Source of the DNA: Panonychus citri
Lineage: Eukaryota > Arthropoda > Arachnida > Trombidiformes > Tetranychidae
Length of the DNA: 64,000 bases
Assembly (NCBI RefSeq): GCF_014898815.1
Contig: NW_026515546.1
Span: 1,784,501 to 1,848,500, forward strand
Direction: 5' to 3'
Made by a program: the position numbers and the translations under genes. Of this stretch, positions 8,831-21,500 are shown one piece after another; the stretch's first letter is position 1; each line of letters starts with the position of its first letter. Under the pieces are notes generated by a model. It was not told the origin of the DNA. It saw only the letters and a list, made by a program, of their open reading frames with translations, and did no database searches.

Positions 8831-9507
8831 GATATGTTGACTTGTTTCAACTTTTCTTTTGCTTTAGGGTTGATTATAAGGTTCAAACACTCTCTGCAGT
8901 TTTCTTTTATGTACTTTAGTACTTCTGTTGTTCCATTTGGTGCTCTTCCGATATAGTTTTTTGTCTTTAGATATTCAACTACTCTCTCAATATCACTACC
9001 CTTTATTTTTCCCTCGTCATTAAATATCTTATTATCATCGTCAACTAAATCAGACTCTTTTTTCAATATTGACAATAAATCATTATCAACCACCCGTGAA
9101 GTCTGTGGTGTTGATGATTCTCGTCTATTAAATACTCTCTGAGAAATCGTTGGTGTTTCATTGACTTCCTTATTGTAGGTGTTATCCAAAACTGTATGAA
9201 AAGAATCCTCAGAGTCTTCGTCAGATTTGACATAATCATCTCCGTTGTTCTCTCCTTCATCTCCCTTTTTCAGATCTTGGTACATTCGATATCGCGCTGT
9301 TAATTCATTCCTAAGACGGTTCTCATCCTTTTCTTTCACCTTTTCTTTTTTGATATCATCTTTCATCATCATTTGGTTAATCAGTTTCATTTTTATGCTT
9401 GTAGGTAAATCCGAGCTCATAATTGGATCGAAGTCTATTTGTCTCTTTTTTACATTGTTTTTATATTGATCTTCAGGTATAAGTACCATTCGACTTGTTG
9501 AATTCAT
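8776..9507 (-). CDS. Acidic Polinton protein of unknown function
   Basis: The 243-residue protein starts MNSTSRMVLIPEDQY; a similar MVLxPE start is seen in a conserved unknown protein of Polintons. The middle (about 75-125) is rich in Asp, Glu and Ser and probably disordered. The C-terminal region has a short globular-looking motif (FNDEGKIKGSDIERVVEYLK) that resembles the conserved C-terminal motif of the same family. No enzyme motif is visible. Its ATG overlaps the stop of the upstream gene in the string ATGA, and its 3' end overlaps the integrase start by 55 bases, so it is likely co-transcribed with both. Function unknown. Confidence 0.7.
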   Translation of the reverse strand: MNSTSRMVLIPEDQYKNNVKKRQIDFDPIMSSDLPTSIKMKLINQMMMKDDIKKEKVKEKDENRLRNELTARYRMYQDLKKGDEGENNGDDYVKSDEDSEDSFHTVLDNTYNKEVNETPTISQRVFNRRESSTPQTSRVVDNDLLSILKKESDLVDDDNKIFNDEGKIKGSDIERVVEYLKTKNYIGRAPNGTTEVLKYIKENCRECLNLIINPKAKEKLKQVNISWLKASNITKENITHRKR

Positions 9508-9845
9508 TCTTCAATTCGTTTTGCAATTAAATTGGCGAGAATAGTTATAGCTGGAACAAGTAAACCTTTTAATAAACCACCTTTTTGAATTAAAATTTTT
9601 TTAGCTTTTTGACGTGTTATCTTTCCACCAAGACTTCGAATTTCTCTTTTAAATTTTTTTACACGAGCTTTTTGTTTAGTTGTTAAATGTATATGACCTT
9701 TCAATATTTTACGAGCTATTTCTTTTATAACTTGCATCACAATACATGGACATGTTATCATCAATTTTCTCCGTTCATTCAACTTTCTAGCCTGACTCAA
9801 CTTTTTTAAAGCTGGTAAAACGGTAATTGCTTTTGAAACAGACAT
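9504..9845 (-). CDS. Small basic Polinton protein with hydrophobic C-terminus
   Basis: The 113-residue protein has a basic middle (KQKARVKKFKREIRSL, about 58-73), a conserved-looking KKILIQKGG motif at about 82-90 and a hydrophobic C-terminal segment (GLLKGLLVPAITILANLIA). Proteins of this shape, with a basic region then QKGG and a hydrophobic tail, recur in Polintons and adintoviruses. A membrane-active or core role has been suggested for such proteins but is not proved. The frame is intact and ends ATGA, sharing bases with the next start. It is the last intact gene before the decayed ATPase. Confidence 0.65.
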   Translation of the reverse strand: MSVSKAITVLPALKKLSQARKLNERRKLMITCPCIVMQVIKEIARKILKGHIHLTTKQKARVKKFKREIRSLGGKITRQKAKKILIQKGGLLKGLLVPAITILANLIAKRIEE

Positions 9846-9883
9846 TTTTTAGAATCAACTTTATTTAATTTTTCTTATACAAT

Positions 9884-10499
9884 TTAGATTTGATAGGCAT
9901 AAATTACTTCTTTTTCTCCCAATACATCTGTTAGTAATCTAACTTCATCTGGTATCTGGTTTACAGTCAATAAACAGGTATGAGAAAGGACTTCGTGTTG
10001 CATGTTCAAATATTTGTCTAAATTGTGATGAACGTCCTGGAAACATTTGCTTGGCTAACATTGTTGATATTGACTTATCTCTTGGGTTTTGAAAGAACAA
10101 TATAATGAGAGTTTAGAAATATTTCTTGCCTCACCACCTTTTATAAAAAGTTTTGTACCAGTAAAATAACAGAAAGATTCCTATGATGACTTTTTGTAAA
10201 CAGTTGTGATACGATTTTGAATTAGACGATTCATGCATCAAATCATCAATTATTATTAAATGAGCTTTCTTACCGTCAATTTTATCAAGAAAATTTTCAG
10301 GTAAGCCCTTTATAAACTTAACACTTTCCATTTCGTTGAAAATTGGTTGATATTCTGCATAAAAATAGGTTATCAGTGTTGGTACTGGACTGATTACTTT
10401 CTCTCTGTTTTCAATTAGTTTTTACCCAAAATGATTTCCACACCCACTTGGTCCAGAAACCATCATAGTAAATGGATGTCTCAAGTAAATTGAATACAT
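9884..10499 (-). pseudogene. ATP: Decayed FtsK/HerA-type packaging ATPase
   Basis: Reading - from the ATG at 10497-10499 gives MYSIYLRHPFTMMVSGPSGCG, a Walker A context, but the invariant Lys is not encoded in frame and a stop follows at 10422-10424. The same frame then continues with recognisable ATPase sequence (YFYAEYQPIF, FIKGLP) and a Walker B LIIIDDL, to a stop at 10131. Beyond about 10215 the homologous sequence moves between frames at least three times: LFTKSHHRNLSVILLVQ, then TMLAKQMFPGR...SPFSYLFIDC, then DEVRLLTDVLG...VIYAYQI ending at 9884. Total length of about 205 codons fits the family. The gene normally powers genome packaging; this copy cannot make the full enzyme. Confidence 0.85.
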
Positions 10500-10743
10500 T
10501 TTTCACTCATTTTTTTCTCTCCGCAATTTACTTGTCTTATATAATTCAAATTTTCTTGAAACAATTTTCACACAAATTTATTATCTACCAAAATCTTAAT
10601 TTCAAGGTAAATGCTTTAAACAGAAGAGCTTCATTATAAAGTATGTGCATTAGAAGCGTACGGTGCATTTAAAAACATACGGTGCATTAGAGGCGTGCAT
10701 TTAAAAATTAGGCTGCATTAGAGGCGTACGGTTCCCTACTACT
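10500..10743. repeat. Right terminal region of the Polinton with subterminal repeats
   Basis: After the ATPase start the DNA is noncoding. At 10645-10730 are four diverged repeat units beginning (G/C)TGCATT, two of which continue AGA(A/G)GCGTACG and the others TTAAAAA; starts at about 10645, 10663, 10682 and 10713. The sequence then reads GTACGGTTCCCTACTACT to 10743. Read inward this terminus is AGTAGTAGGGAACCGTAC, with the AG start and short tandem 3-mer typical of Polinton ends. The next six bases, AATGCT, would be the target duplication, untestable without the left end. Confidence 0.6.
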
Positions 10744-11604
10744 AATGCTAACAATTTATTTTGTCACTTTATTAATCGTCGAGTTGAAAATTTATTATAT
10801 TCGTCATCTAATTGAAATTATCTCATAAATTGTTCTGAAATGAATGAAATAAATTGCAAACATGTAAATCATCATGAAAGCAACAAAGTAAAAACTACTC
10901 ATTCTCACACTAACAAGACAATTAATCTGTTAACAGGAAAAGATTTTAATATCATTATATTGTAAAAAGATTCAATCATGAAACTGATTCATGATGATGA
11001 TGCTAATAGATGACAAGAGGATTTGAAATATTTGAAAGTGAAGAGAAAAAAATTTACCCGGATGATTGCAGGATAGGAAGAGGGTGGGGTGGGTTTCAAC
11101 ATGATGAAGATTCTCAAGTTAAACGATATTTAAATATCAAGCAATGGAAGCATATCTAATTTGAATGTTATTCGTGTTACTCAAAGGTATTCAACCATTA
11201 ACATGGTGTCTACATGAAATGTTGAAGATGATGATGATGATGATGATGATACTTTTAATGAGAAATACAAGTTGCATCATCTTAACCTTTTCCTTTCATC
11301 ATGATAATCTTGATGGTAAGGGTGATGATCCAATTGTTTCAATTGTTACCTTTTTGCAAATGGTTGAGTTAATTGGATGAATTCTGATAATATCATTCAA
11401 CCCATTGGCAATTGAGTGTAAATATAATAAGATGAACAAGATAATATTATTGGTATCAATTCCCTTGTTATCCAATTTAAATGTGATTCTTATCTCAATC
11501 CGATTAATGAATACATACATTAATAGAAATATAAAATTATCGATAAATATTAAAATACAATTAACTATAACGATAATTATTTCTCTCTCTCTCTCTCTCA
11601 ATAG
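10744..11604. other. Presumed Dscam intron flanking the Polinton
   Basis: No coding signal is seen. It contains GAT-rich simple sequence near 11231-11252 and a (CT)n tract at 11581-11599 directly against the acceptor of the first visible Dscam exon (AATAG ending at 11604). Since that exon starts in phase 1 inside a multi-exon gene, this stretch is read as the right part of an intron interrupted by the Polinton. Confidence 0.6.
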
Positions 11605-13985
11605 GATATCCACCAACATTTTTACGTACTTTTGAAGAAATGGTTCTTGAAGAGGGATCACCTTTATCACTAAATTGTGTAGCTTATGGTAATCCACTTC
11701 CACAGGTAACATGGTTACTTGATGGTTATCCAGTTCTGGATATATCCAGGTACAGAATAGGTGATTATGTGACCAAAGATGGACGCCTTGTTAGCTATGT
11801 TAATATAACCTCAGTATTGCCTCAAGGTAAGTGTTACGAGCGGACAATTTTCCCTCATCACATTGATGAATAAGTCAAGTTGAACTATTCAATGAAAAAG
11901 AGATTCGATTTGTATATTAACGTAAATATAACATGAATCTGATGAATATCGATAACCTTTTTCCCATGGAATGAATCTATTCACTAATAGAGCCTTTCAA
12001 TCAAATCCATAATCGTCATAAACAATTAACTGTCATAAAGTTAATTGTTGTATGGTAATTTCTCTTTCTCTCTTTGTTGACAATTTATTTCACTCAAGAC
12101 AATTGCGACCATGATGATGCATGTAATTGTTATTGTATTTGAAGAGCAAATCAATTCTGATGGACTCTGATGTGAATGGTAATTTGATACAAATTTATGG
12201 TTAGAAAACCAGAAGTTTAGTTGATTTTTTTGGTTGTAAGTTTAAGTGGTTATGGTGGTTGTTATAAACAATCAATAAATTGTTCCAATGATGTTCACAT
12301 TGGATATACAAAAGATCAACATGATGATTAAGAAGAAGACATTAAATTGAAGAGGAGGATGATGAAGATGGAGAGAGAAACCTTTTTTGATGTTTATTAT
12401 TATCAATGAAATTTTCATTAGCAGCAACATGAATATTACAATTATCATGCTGATTGTTATCTTTGTAGATGAGCAATAAACAATCAACATGATGATAAAT
12501 GTTTAGATTATTGAAAAAAATTAATAGACAAAAATGTGTAAACTATTGTTTCCTTCCGGTTTGTTAATTGACTGTCCATTGAAAATAATAACGACAATGG
12601 TGATACCGTTAATGATGAACATTATCATTAGGGAAAAAAGTAATTGAAGTCAATTAAGCTCAGTAATGGATAATGAGGAAATGAGAGATGCCCGATGAGA
12701 GAGAGAGAGAGAGAGTGGTAAATATTACTTGTGATATTGGGAATATGATGAATATTATTATGGAAAAGACAAAAAAATTAATACTTTGGAATCGAAAATG
12801 GAAGATGAGAGAGAGAGAGAGAAAACTAAGATAAATGAACAGAAAATGAATAATATCACATAGTCTGAATGATGATGGGAGATGGAGGATAAAAAGTTCT
12901 GAATGGAAAGTTCTGAATACAGGAATAACATGAGAAAAGAAGAAGTAAAAAGGAAATTGCAAAGATGCAAAGATGAAGATGAAGATGAAAATCCTTCTGA
13001 ATGATGGAAACTAGATGATGGGAATTAATGATCCATTTCTCTAGCTTGTTTATTGGCCTTATCCTCATCATCCTTCATCATCATCTTAAGCATCATCTCT
13101 TTGCTCTTTCCATAGTAATAATAATAATAATAATCCAGAACTTGTAGTTTGTACTTGTTGTTGTTGTTTCCATGTAGTAACTTGGTGTTTTTTGATATTT
13201 CTTTGGTAACTGTTTCGTTATAAATTCATTTCAAGACAGAGATAAAAAGTATCTATCGTAATGATGGCATTCAGAGTTTCAGAGGCATGGTAAAAATCAG
13301 AGGGAATCTGAAGAGTAGGAGGAAAAACAAGAATGGAAGAAAAAAGAGAACGATAAGAAAGAGAAAAAAGATTAAGCTCTCTCTCTCTCTCCTCTTCTCG
13401 TTCTCAGAGTAATAATAATAACAAAGATACAGAAAAAGGGAAAAGGAAAAGGTTAACATGTAATCAGAATCATGAGAAAAACTCATGAAATGAATGAAAC
13501 AAAAATCAAGTTGATCGTTTATAATGTTGCCTTAATGAGAAACTTGGTTTATAATATTTATCAATGTCAAACCATTTTCCACAACGATATTATATCTTCT
13601 TCTTATGAATCAACCTCCACAACTCATTACCCACCCTAATCTTAACATGATTATCGTAATTATCATGACCAAGTTGCCGATTCCATTTGACCTTAATAAG
13701 AGTTAAAATACAAAATCTCCTAAGCGAATGACCAATATATATATATATATATAATATTTATCTCTCTCAATGAACTTTCCTTTTTGTTTACCATGATAGA
13801 TGGAGGTCTCTATGAATGTACAGCATCAAATGACGTGGACACAGTGCGACACTCGAGGCGTATCAATATATTGGGACCACCGTACATTAGGTCAATGAAA
13901 AATGTTTCAGGAGTTGCAGGGGAATCGCTCATACTCAACTGTCCAATCGGTGGTTATCCAATTGAAACCATTTTCTGGGAAAGAG
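11605..13985 (+). CDS. Dscam exons 1-2 of window: Ig5 and first half of Ig6
   Basis: Exon 11605-11826 codes the first part of Ig5 (YPPTFLRTFEEMVLEEG, core LNCVAYGNPLPQVTWLLDG with Ig Cys and Trp). The exon at 13800-13985 completes it (DGGLYECTASN) and, after GPPYIRSM, starts Ig6 with AGESLILNCPIGGYPIETIFWE. The split of Ig domains by a phase-1 intron after the Trp strand is usual for Dscam. The intron between them (11827-13799) holds only GA, GAT and TA simple repeats. Confidence 0.9.
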
Positions 13986-15449
13986 GTTAGTATATTATCA
14001 TGATGATGATTTTGTATTTTATATTTTTCTTTCCATAATAACAATAGTAATATAATCCAATTGATGATGCTAATCGTAACGTTGATGATAAATCATTACG
14101 ATTATTATCATCATCAATTATCCCTTAGCATGAAAACAAATATCATCCAATAAATTACAATATAAACTTTATGTCGTTGTAGTCAGAAAGGAATCATGAT
14201 TTATGTTGAATAGACAATTGAATTAATTAAATTAGCTCTTCTTTACTTATCTCTTTATATATGAATTATCATCATGAAGATATTGAATTTCAAGTTTCTT
14301 TTTCGTAGCATCTTCTCAATGTTACAATTGAAAGTTCATGAAAGGTTGAACCTTTTGATTTTTATAATTACTTTACAATTAGTTGATTCTATTGATTTGA
14401 TTTGTTAGTTTATCATCAAGTTAATCATATGAATTTTATTCAGTAGAAAAAAACGATGAAATTGTAAATTCTTTTGCAGTTTTTTCTCTTTTGATTCTTT
14501 ATCAAGATTCTTTCAAATTCGTTCAGTTTTTTTCTTTAGATTTATTCTCACTTTTTTTCTTCATTGCTCAACACTGAATGAATTTCGAATGAAACTGAAT
14601 ATCTCTCTATATTCTCTCTCTCTCATTAAGTTTAAAGCCCATGAAAGCATAATGAGTATTCTGTTGATATGATTCTCGAAAATGCTTAGAATTTTAATAT
14701 AAACTCGGTAATTGCGAATTTTTTTCGCATCAATCAATTTAACTTCTTATTTCTATTGCCCATCTTTCCTCTTTATCATCATGATTATCATGCTGATGAA
14801 AATAAAAAGTGAGATTCACAAATTTCAAAGCTAAAGAACATGAGAGAGAGAGAGAGAGAGAGAGAGAAAAGAAAGAAAAAGTTTAAGAAATTCAAAAGCA
14901 AATTCTGTTCACTTATCATTATTATTGCTCAGTAAACTTGATTCTTTTTTTACTAGCTAGTTGATTTCTCCATGAATCAGATTTACTTTTTTTTCTGCTT
15001 CATGATAGATGAAACAAAGTGAATTCAGTAAACCCTTTTTTCAGTAATATTCAATTCTATCCTTAGTTTCCTCCTCATCCTCCTCTTCATCACTCTCAAT
15101 TCAAATCAATCAGTAAATGTTTGACAATCTTTGCTTCCTTTACTATTCTGATCCATGATAATCATTATCAGTATCTTCATATCTCTCTCTCTCTCTTTCT
15201 ACAAAAATTGATTGCTAAATCAACCTAATTTCCCTCCCTGAATCCATATATAACACCATGAAAATGGAGAAAACTTTTTGCAAAATGTTTTCTGGTTTCA
15301 AGTGATTTCTTTGATTCTGTCAAATGTTTACAATTACATTTCCTCATGAGGAAGACAGAAACTGTTCCCATCAAATGATTACGATACATTTTCAAGTTGT
15401 CATCATTGCAAACAATAAAGATTGAAAGAGATGGAGGATGATAAAAAGA

Positions 15450-15504
<55 letters not shown>

Positions 15505-18500
15505 GTGAGAGAGAGAGAGCATAGAAAAAAAAGGAAGAAGAAAATTCAAAATTCTACTGATAAAAAAAATCAGAATTCATTATCAAGAAGGAAAAAAATT
15601 CTGTAGAAATCTGAACAATGAACAATATGAGTTAATTTCAATTCTTGAATGAATAATTAGAACGACAAAAAAGGAATCATATTTATTTTTCTCAATCCTT
15701 TGAAACGTTTTAATAATTGCAATTGTGATATTTGATTGTTTGCAATTTTTAAATTAGCATCAGTGTCATTTACACAATCAAATATCACACACAATTTGCA
15801 ATTATCATGATTAAACAATTTCTCGACAATTTACTTACAAGATATTCACCTTAGTTGGAAACAGTGAGAATTGAGTTGAATTAAATTTGTGTCAAATTTT
15901 TTGCTCAAATTTTGATCTTAGATGTTTAATTATATGAATTTCTGTTAATCATCAAGAGAGAGAGAGAGAAAATAAAATTCAATCAAGTTAAGTGAAAAAT
16001 TGAGTTTTCACAGGAATTGAACTTTCCCTGGATTTTTATATTTAGTTGATTTGGTGTATTTACTTCAGGTGATCTTGATTGTATCAGAATTTTATTTGAT
16101 AAACTTGATTTGACAGAATGAGCGTTAGTGTTATTTTATCAGTTCTCAAAATTTTCCTTTTCTCTTTCATCAACAAAAGTTGCGGAGAAAATTTTTCAAG
16201 ACAGACGAAGATGAATTACTTGTTAACAAGGGATTCGTCCGTGAGAGTAGGGTGACTTCAGATGATGAGGTGAAAAAAATAACGATCTTAAAAAGGAGAG
16301 TAAAGAAATGGAAGGAAAAAAAAGTTCCTTGGGAAATATGAGCTCAATCAGAAGTTTCCATCGTTGATAATCTAGAAAAAAAAGACTGAATAAACTGTAG
16401 GATTGAACTTGTTACGAGGAGAGTTCAGGAATGATTAGAAAACTATTTGGTGATGGTGACAAAAAATAGATGATGAAGACAATGTGAGACGAAGATGATG
16501 ATAATAAGATTAAAGATAATGATTACGAGGAAGAGGATGAGGATGAGATATGAAAAAAGCCAAAGCTTTTAAACAGATAATGAAAAATAGCCATGATCTT
16601 GGGGAAATTATCTGGATATGTTAGACTCCTCTCTCGAAAATATAGTTGTAAATGGAAAGATGAAGATCGAGGATTAGAGGAAAGGAGATACTAAGAAGTT
16701 ATGATGAAATGAAATGAGAGAGAAAAATGAAGATAGAAAGAGATGAAATTCTATGTGTCTATTGACTATTCTTCATAAGGATCGCATCTTTGGTCATCGT
16801 TATCATCGGTCTCTTTCTCTCTCTCTCTCTCTACAATCCAATTGATCTAAGGAAATGTTAGACGGAAAAAGAACAAAAGTTCTGAAATTTCTCAGTTCAC
16901 GATGATAATGATGATAAGGAGCAAATCAATTTCTTTTATTAAATTTACCAAAAAGAAGAAGCAAGAGAGTAAATAACAAAGAATAAAAAAACTCCCTTGT
17001 AATAGTTTTAAATGAAAAGGCCATTTATTTAATCACTTTTGTTTTCCACCCCCACTCACCCACACCCACTTTCTATTTCTACTCATTGTATTTCTTACAG
17101 TTTTAGTGTTTTTTTCAATTTTTTCCACTTTCACCTTCTATTTCATGTCAATTTGAGTTCTATTCTGATTTTGATTCATAAATACAAGAAAAAAATGACC
17201 ACTCAATCCAGTTATCAGTTTTCACCATAATTATTTCATCGAAATCAGCTAAAAGTACTCGGAACTTTCATCCACATTCGAGTTTCATGATTAGAATTCA
17301 TGACAGTCAATTCTCTGGATGAATCATGAGGAATTAATTATCTAATAAAGATATAAGAATAATATTTACCCGGAAAGGTGTTGATTTTCAAATTAAATTA
17401 ACTTCTAATTGGATCAAATTTCATTGGAAATGTAACTTTAATTGTAATCGCCTCGGAGCTATTTAGTCTATGATGATGATTATCATGAGAATAATGATGA
17501 AAAAAAATCAGCACTGAATTAGCAAATCAAATGATTGGTTAATTGTTGAATGAAAGGAAAATAATACTTGACATTATTTACTTTGAAGGAAAATCAGAGA
17601 AACTTAAGTTTCCAAGGTAACCCCTTATGGAAACTGATGATTACATTGATGATGATAAAAAGTGATGATGACAATCATCAGCATGATGATTCTCATCAGA
17701 ATCATTATCATCATTTGAAAAAAAAGAGGATGTTTAAGTGTCTCTTGAGTCTACTTGAGTTTTTACCTTATATAAACCATGAAGATAGAAAATCATTCCA
17801 ATTGTTTCTCAACAGAATTCATGGTTAGAAAACAGGGGAGAAAACCTCAAGAGTGTAATAATTGTTTTCCTGGTTTTCTTCATTTGTTTTCTATTGAGTA
17901 GAAAAACTCATGACAATAGTAATGGATTCCAATGAATTTTCTAAGTTCCAAAGCTTTCTTTTCATGTGATTTTCCCCTGAATACTTGCAACTTTTTCATT
18001 CCGATGGAAAATGTAAAACATTTTTTTCCTTTGCACTTTCATTCGGATGAAATTTTGCTTCCATTCAATATGAATAACAGATGAATATCATCAGATAAAC
18101 ACCATTGTGTTTACAATTACAGGGGAAGGAGAAACTTTGAATGACATGATAAACTATCATGAAGTATCATGATGATGATAATGATGAAATTTGAACTTGA
18201 ATGAAACAAAAAGTGATTAGAGGGTTAGTTTTTTTTTCTTCATCAAAACTCTTATCCATTTATTGTTATATTATTTTTCATTAAATAATATAATCATTAT
18301 TAATATGATTTCATCTTAGCATTTGGCCTGGTTGATTCAGGGAATGCCATGAATTCTGGTAAAGTTATTATTCTCAACAATGAAATCCATTATACAATTG
18401 AATTTCTATTCAATTGAATGAGATTCTGAATGCTGGGTAATCTTGATGATAATGATGATAACTATAATAACTTTCATGAATTAAGATTATCATGGTGGTG

Positions 18501-21500
18501 AAATTTTTTTTCTCTTTCTCGATCTGAAAAGAAATTAGAATTTTTTTTCCTCCAACTGAATTGAAAAAGAATTGAAAAATTGTATTCATCTCTCTCTCAG
18601 AATTAACCTTTCCACCCACACATGAGGTTGAATATTCGGTTGTTCAATGTTATCAGAATTTACTCTTGTTCGGTGAGATTTTTCATTTATTTTCCATTGG
18701 AATCGACAATCATTTTCTCGGTGGTTTTAATCAGATTAATTTGATTTCGATTAATAATTGAAACGGTTATTGTGTTAGACTAATAGTTTTCCATGATTCT
18801 GAGATTAAATGGAAATCATTTAATCAGTTGCTGAACAATTTTCACTTGTTCTTATATATCATGAACCTCATGGTTTCTCAAAATGAATCAAATGTTTTTT
18901 TTGTTGTTGTTTCTCTTCCTGATTTCAAACTGAATCATCATGTTATTGGTTTTCTCAGATCAAATTCATTCAGAGAAAGATTTTCTCTCTTTACTATTTC
19001 AGTTCTTAATCAAATGAATCATTCAGTTAATCCTGATGATAGAAAACAAACTGAACTGATAATCTTGATGTTAATCCTTTTACTTTTGAGCAAACTGTTT
19101 CCATCTAATAATCTGTAAACCCCCTGATAATCATCCTGGGATTAAATTGTAAAAACAGTTTCAAGTTAATTCATGGTAATCCTGATCTTCAATAATAACA
19201 ATGTTCATAATCAAATAAAACTTTGAATAAAGATTAACTCGAGATAAGATTAAGCGAGAGAGAAAAAAAAAGAGAGAGAGAGAAAGATAATCTCTCTCTT
19301 TCTCTCTCAGGTGATGATGAAATTTTCTTGAAATTTTTTTCTTAACTTAATCATGATGAAGTTGATGGTTAATTGGATTGAACCATCGAAACAATCAATT
19401 CTTAATTCAATTGTCTGCTCTTTCCGTTTCCTGATTATTTTGTTTTCTTCCTGTTTTCATTTATCAACATTCAGGTGAATATTAGAAAATGATTTCGATA
19501 AAACAAAAAGTAAAGATCCAATTTCACTTAAATTTTATATATTATAATCCCGAAATTAATCAGTTAATCTCTAATTAAATGGTCTGATTAAAAGTTATCA
19601 TGAAAGTCTAATGATAAGCTAATATTAACATTTAATATAATTGAGAAAAGCTGATTAATTAACAAGCCACTAATCTACTTGGTTAATCAATTAGAATCCT
19701 ATTCTTATCAATGTAATCAGTCAGAAAAATTAATTCAATTGTTGTTGTTAATTAATTAGTTGAGTTAACAAATAGTAATAACAACAATCAAACTGATAAT
19801 ATCATTGGTCCAATAAAATTGAATCTAAATTGTTGATCTGATTATCATGATGATAATAATGATTATTATATAATATAAATTATCGTTGATAATAAATTGT
19901 TATCAAATGTTATTGGGAAAATTGTTTCCATGATGATCCAGATAACAGGAGCAATTTATTTCCATCAACTGAGATAATTCCTGATGATTCCTGATAATGA
20001 TAATAATGATTACTTTTTATTATACAAATTGAATTGTTCAATTGCTGATGAAAAACAATCATTATTTTGTATTGATTAAATTGATTTTGTTAAAGGTCAA
20101 TAAAACAATTTGATTGTTGCTATTTATCAATTTTAATTAGCAGGAAACAATTAATCATTTGACTTGTTGTTGCCTTTGTTTTCAATGGTCATTGTGAATG
20201 TCCAGTAATAGGGATGGAAAAGTTTGACATTTTCTTTGGCTGAATTTTGTTATTATTCATGATTAGTTCATTTTTCATCTCACTCATCATCGTGATGATG
20301 TAATAACTTATTCCCCATGATAATTTGAAACAGTTATTCTGATTATCTAATCCTGGTAACGAAAATTTCCAATAGAATCTGTAAAATTCAATTGAATGAG
20401 ATTACATGAATTGCCTTTTAATGGACCAACAGGATTACTTGAGGGGAGAATCATGATGACAGGTTATCAGATAATCTGATCATTTCATGGAAAAAGAAAT
20501 TGAATAACCTTATCATGAGAAATATGAATAGTTTTATCGGAATCTGGGTTTGAATCTCAACAGAATGAAACAAAAAACTAAAGGTTATCATGAAATGAAA
20601 ATCATCAGGTTTTCGAAATTTATCAAAATTTTATTCATCATGAAATGAACATGAAAAGTATTTCAGCTTGTGAAATTTTCCCTTCTCTTTTCGTCCTCTG
20701 ATGATGATAATAATTTTACTATCGTCATCATGGCTAATCATTATTATTCATAATGAATTCATGATGAAATGAATTCATAAAATAAATAGAATTCTGATAA
20801 ACTGACAATCCGTAAACAATGTTGCTTTTCAATGTAAATAATGATTCAAATGCTATGTAAATACATGGCACACACAACCCACCCCACCCTGTGCAATATT
20901 ATCATTATGTCAACTTAGATATTATTATTATCATCATCATTTGTAGTCTATAGATAAACAGGAAACAGGAAATACATTTAAAGATATTCATGTGAATATT
21001 TTTTTAGAATTTAAATATTTCTTTCTTCTTATATTCATCGTTAAATCACTGAATCAATCAGAATCCATTAAAAAAATTCTGTAGCTGGACTTTTTGAATA
21101 TTTCTATGAATTTGCCCTAATCTCATGATGACGATGCTTTTGAATCCATATTTTTTAGGTCTCTCATTGACCTGGAATCAGAATCCAATGTAAATCTTAA
21201 AATCTTACAGACTTTTCAATTCCAACGATTCTTTTGTCCTCTCTCTCTCTCTCTTTGTTGAATTTAGATTCTGATTCATGATAAAACCTTGAGACGATGA
21301 ATTGTTTTCTGAGTTACATTCTGATTTCTATCTCTGATTAGTTTGTGATCTTTTCTATTTGAAATGTTAACCTGAATCAGATGTAAAGTTGAAATCATTT
21401 ATCATGAAATAGCAACTCTGATATTTTATCTTCTTTTATCATTGGAGAAAAAAACTCCATGAATCAAAAGGATATGAGAGATAGAAATACTTTCTATTTA

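Larger units (their letters stand above)
1..10743. mobile_element. Polinton/Maverick element, left end outside window
   Basis: The gene set is diagnostic: protein-primed family B DNA polymerase, retroviral-type integrase with chromodomain, adenain-like cysteine protease, double-jelly-roll-type capsid protein, penton-like protein and FtsK/HerA-type ATPase. The same set defines Polintons and the related adintoviruses. PolB reads rightward; all other genes read leftward and are packed with overlaps. The right end is placed at 10743, where the inward strand begins AGTAGTAGGGAACC; Polinton termini are known to begin with AG. The element is damaged: a frame break in PolB near 400-412, a frame break or split in the penton gene near 6530, and a stop plus several frame changes in the ATPase. 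The other open frames are intact, suggesting a relatively recent insertion. The left terminus and target-site duplication cannot be checked here. Confidence 0.93.

Noticed and set aside
12272..13486. Several - frames rich in Ser, Leu and Phe in a Dscam intron
   Set aside because: Produced by GA/GAAA simple repeats read on the opposite strand; no domain content.
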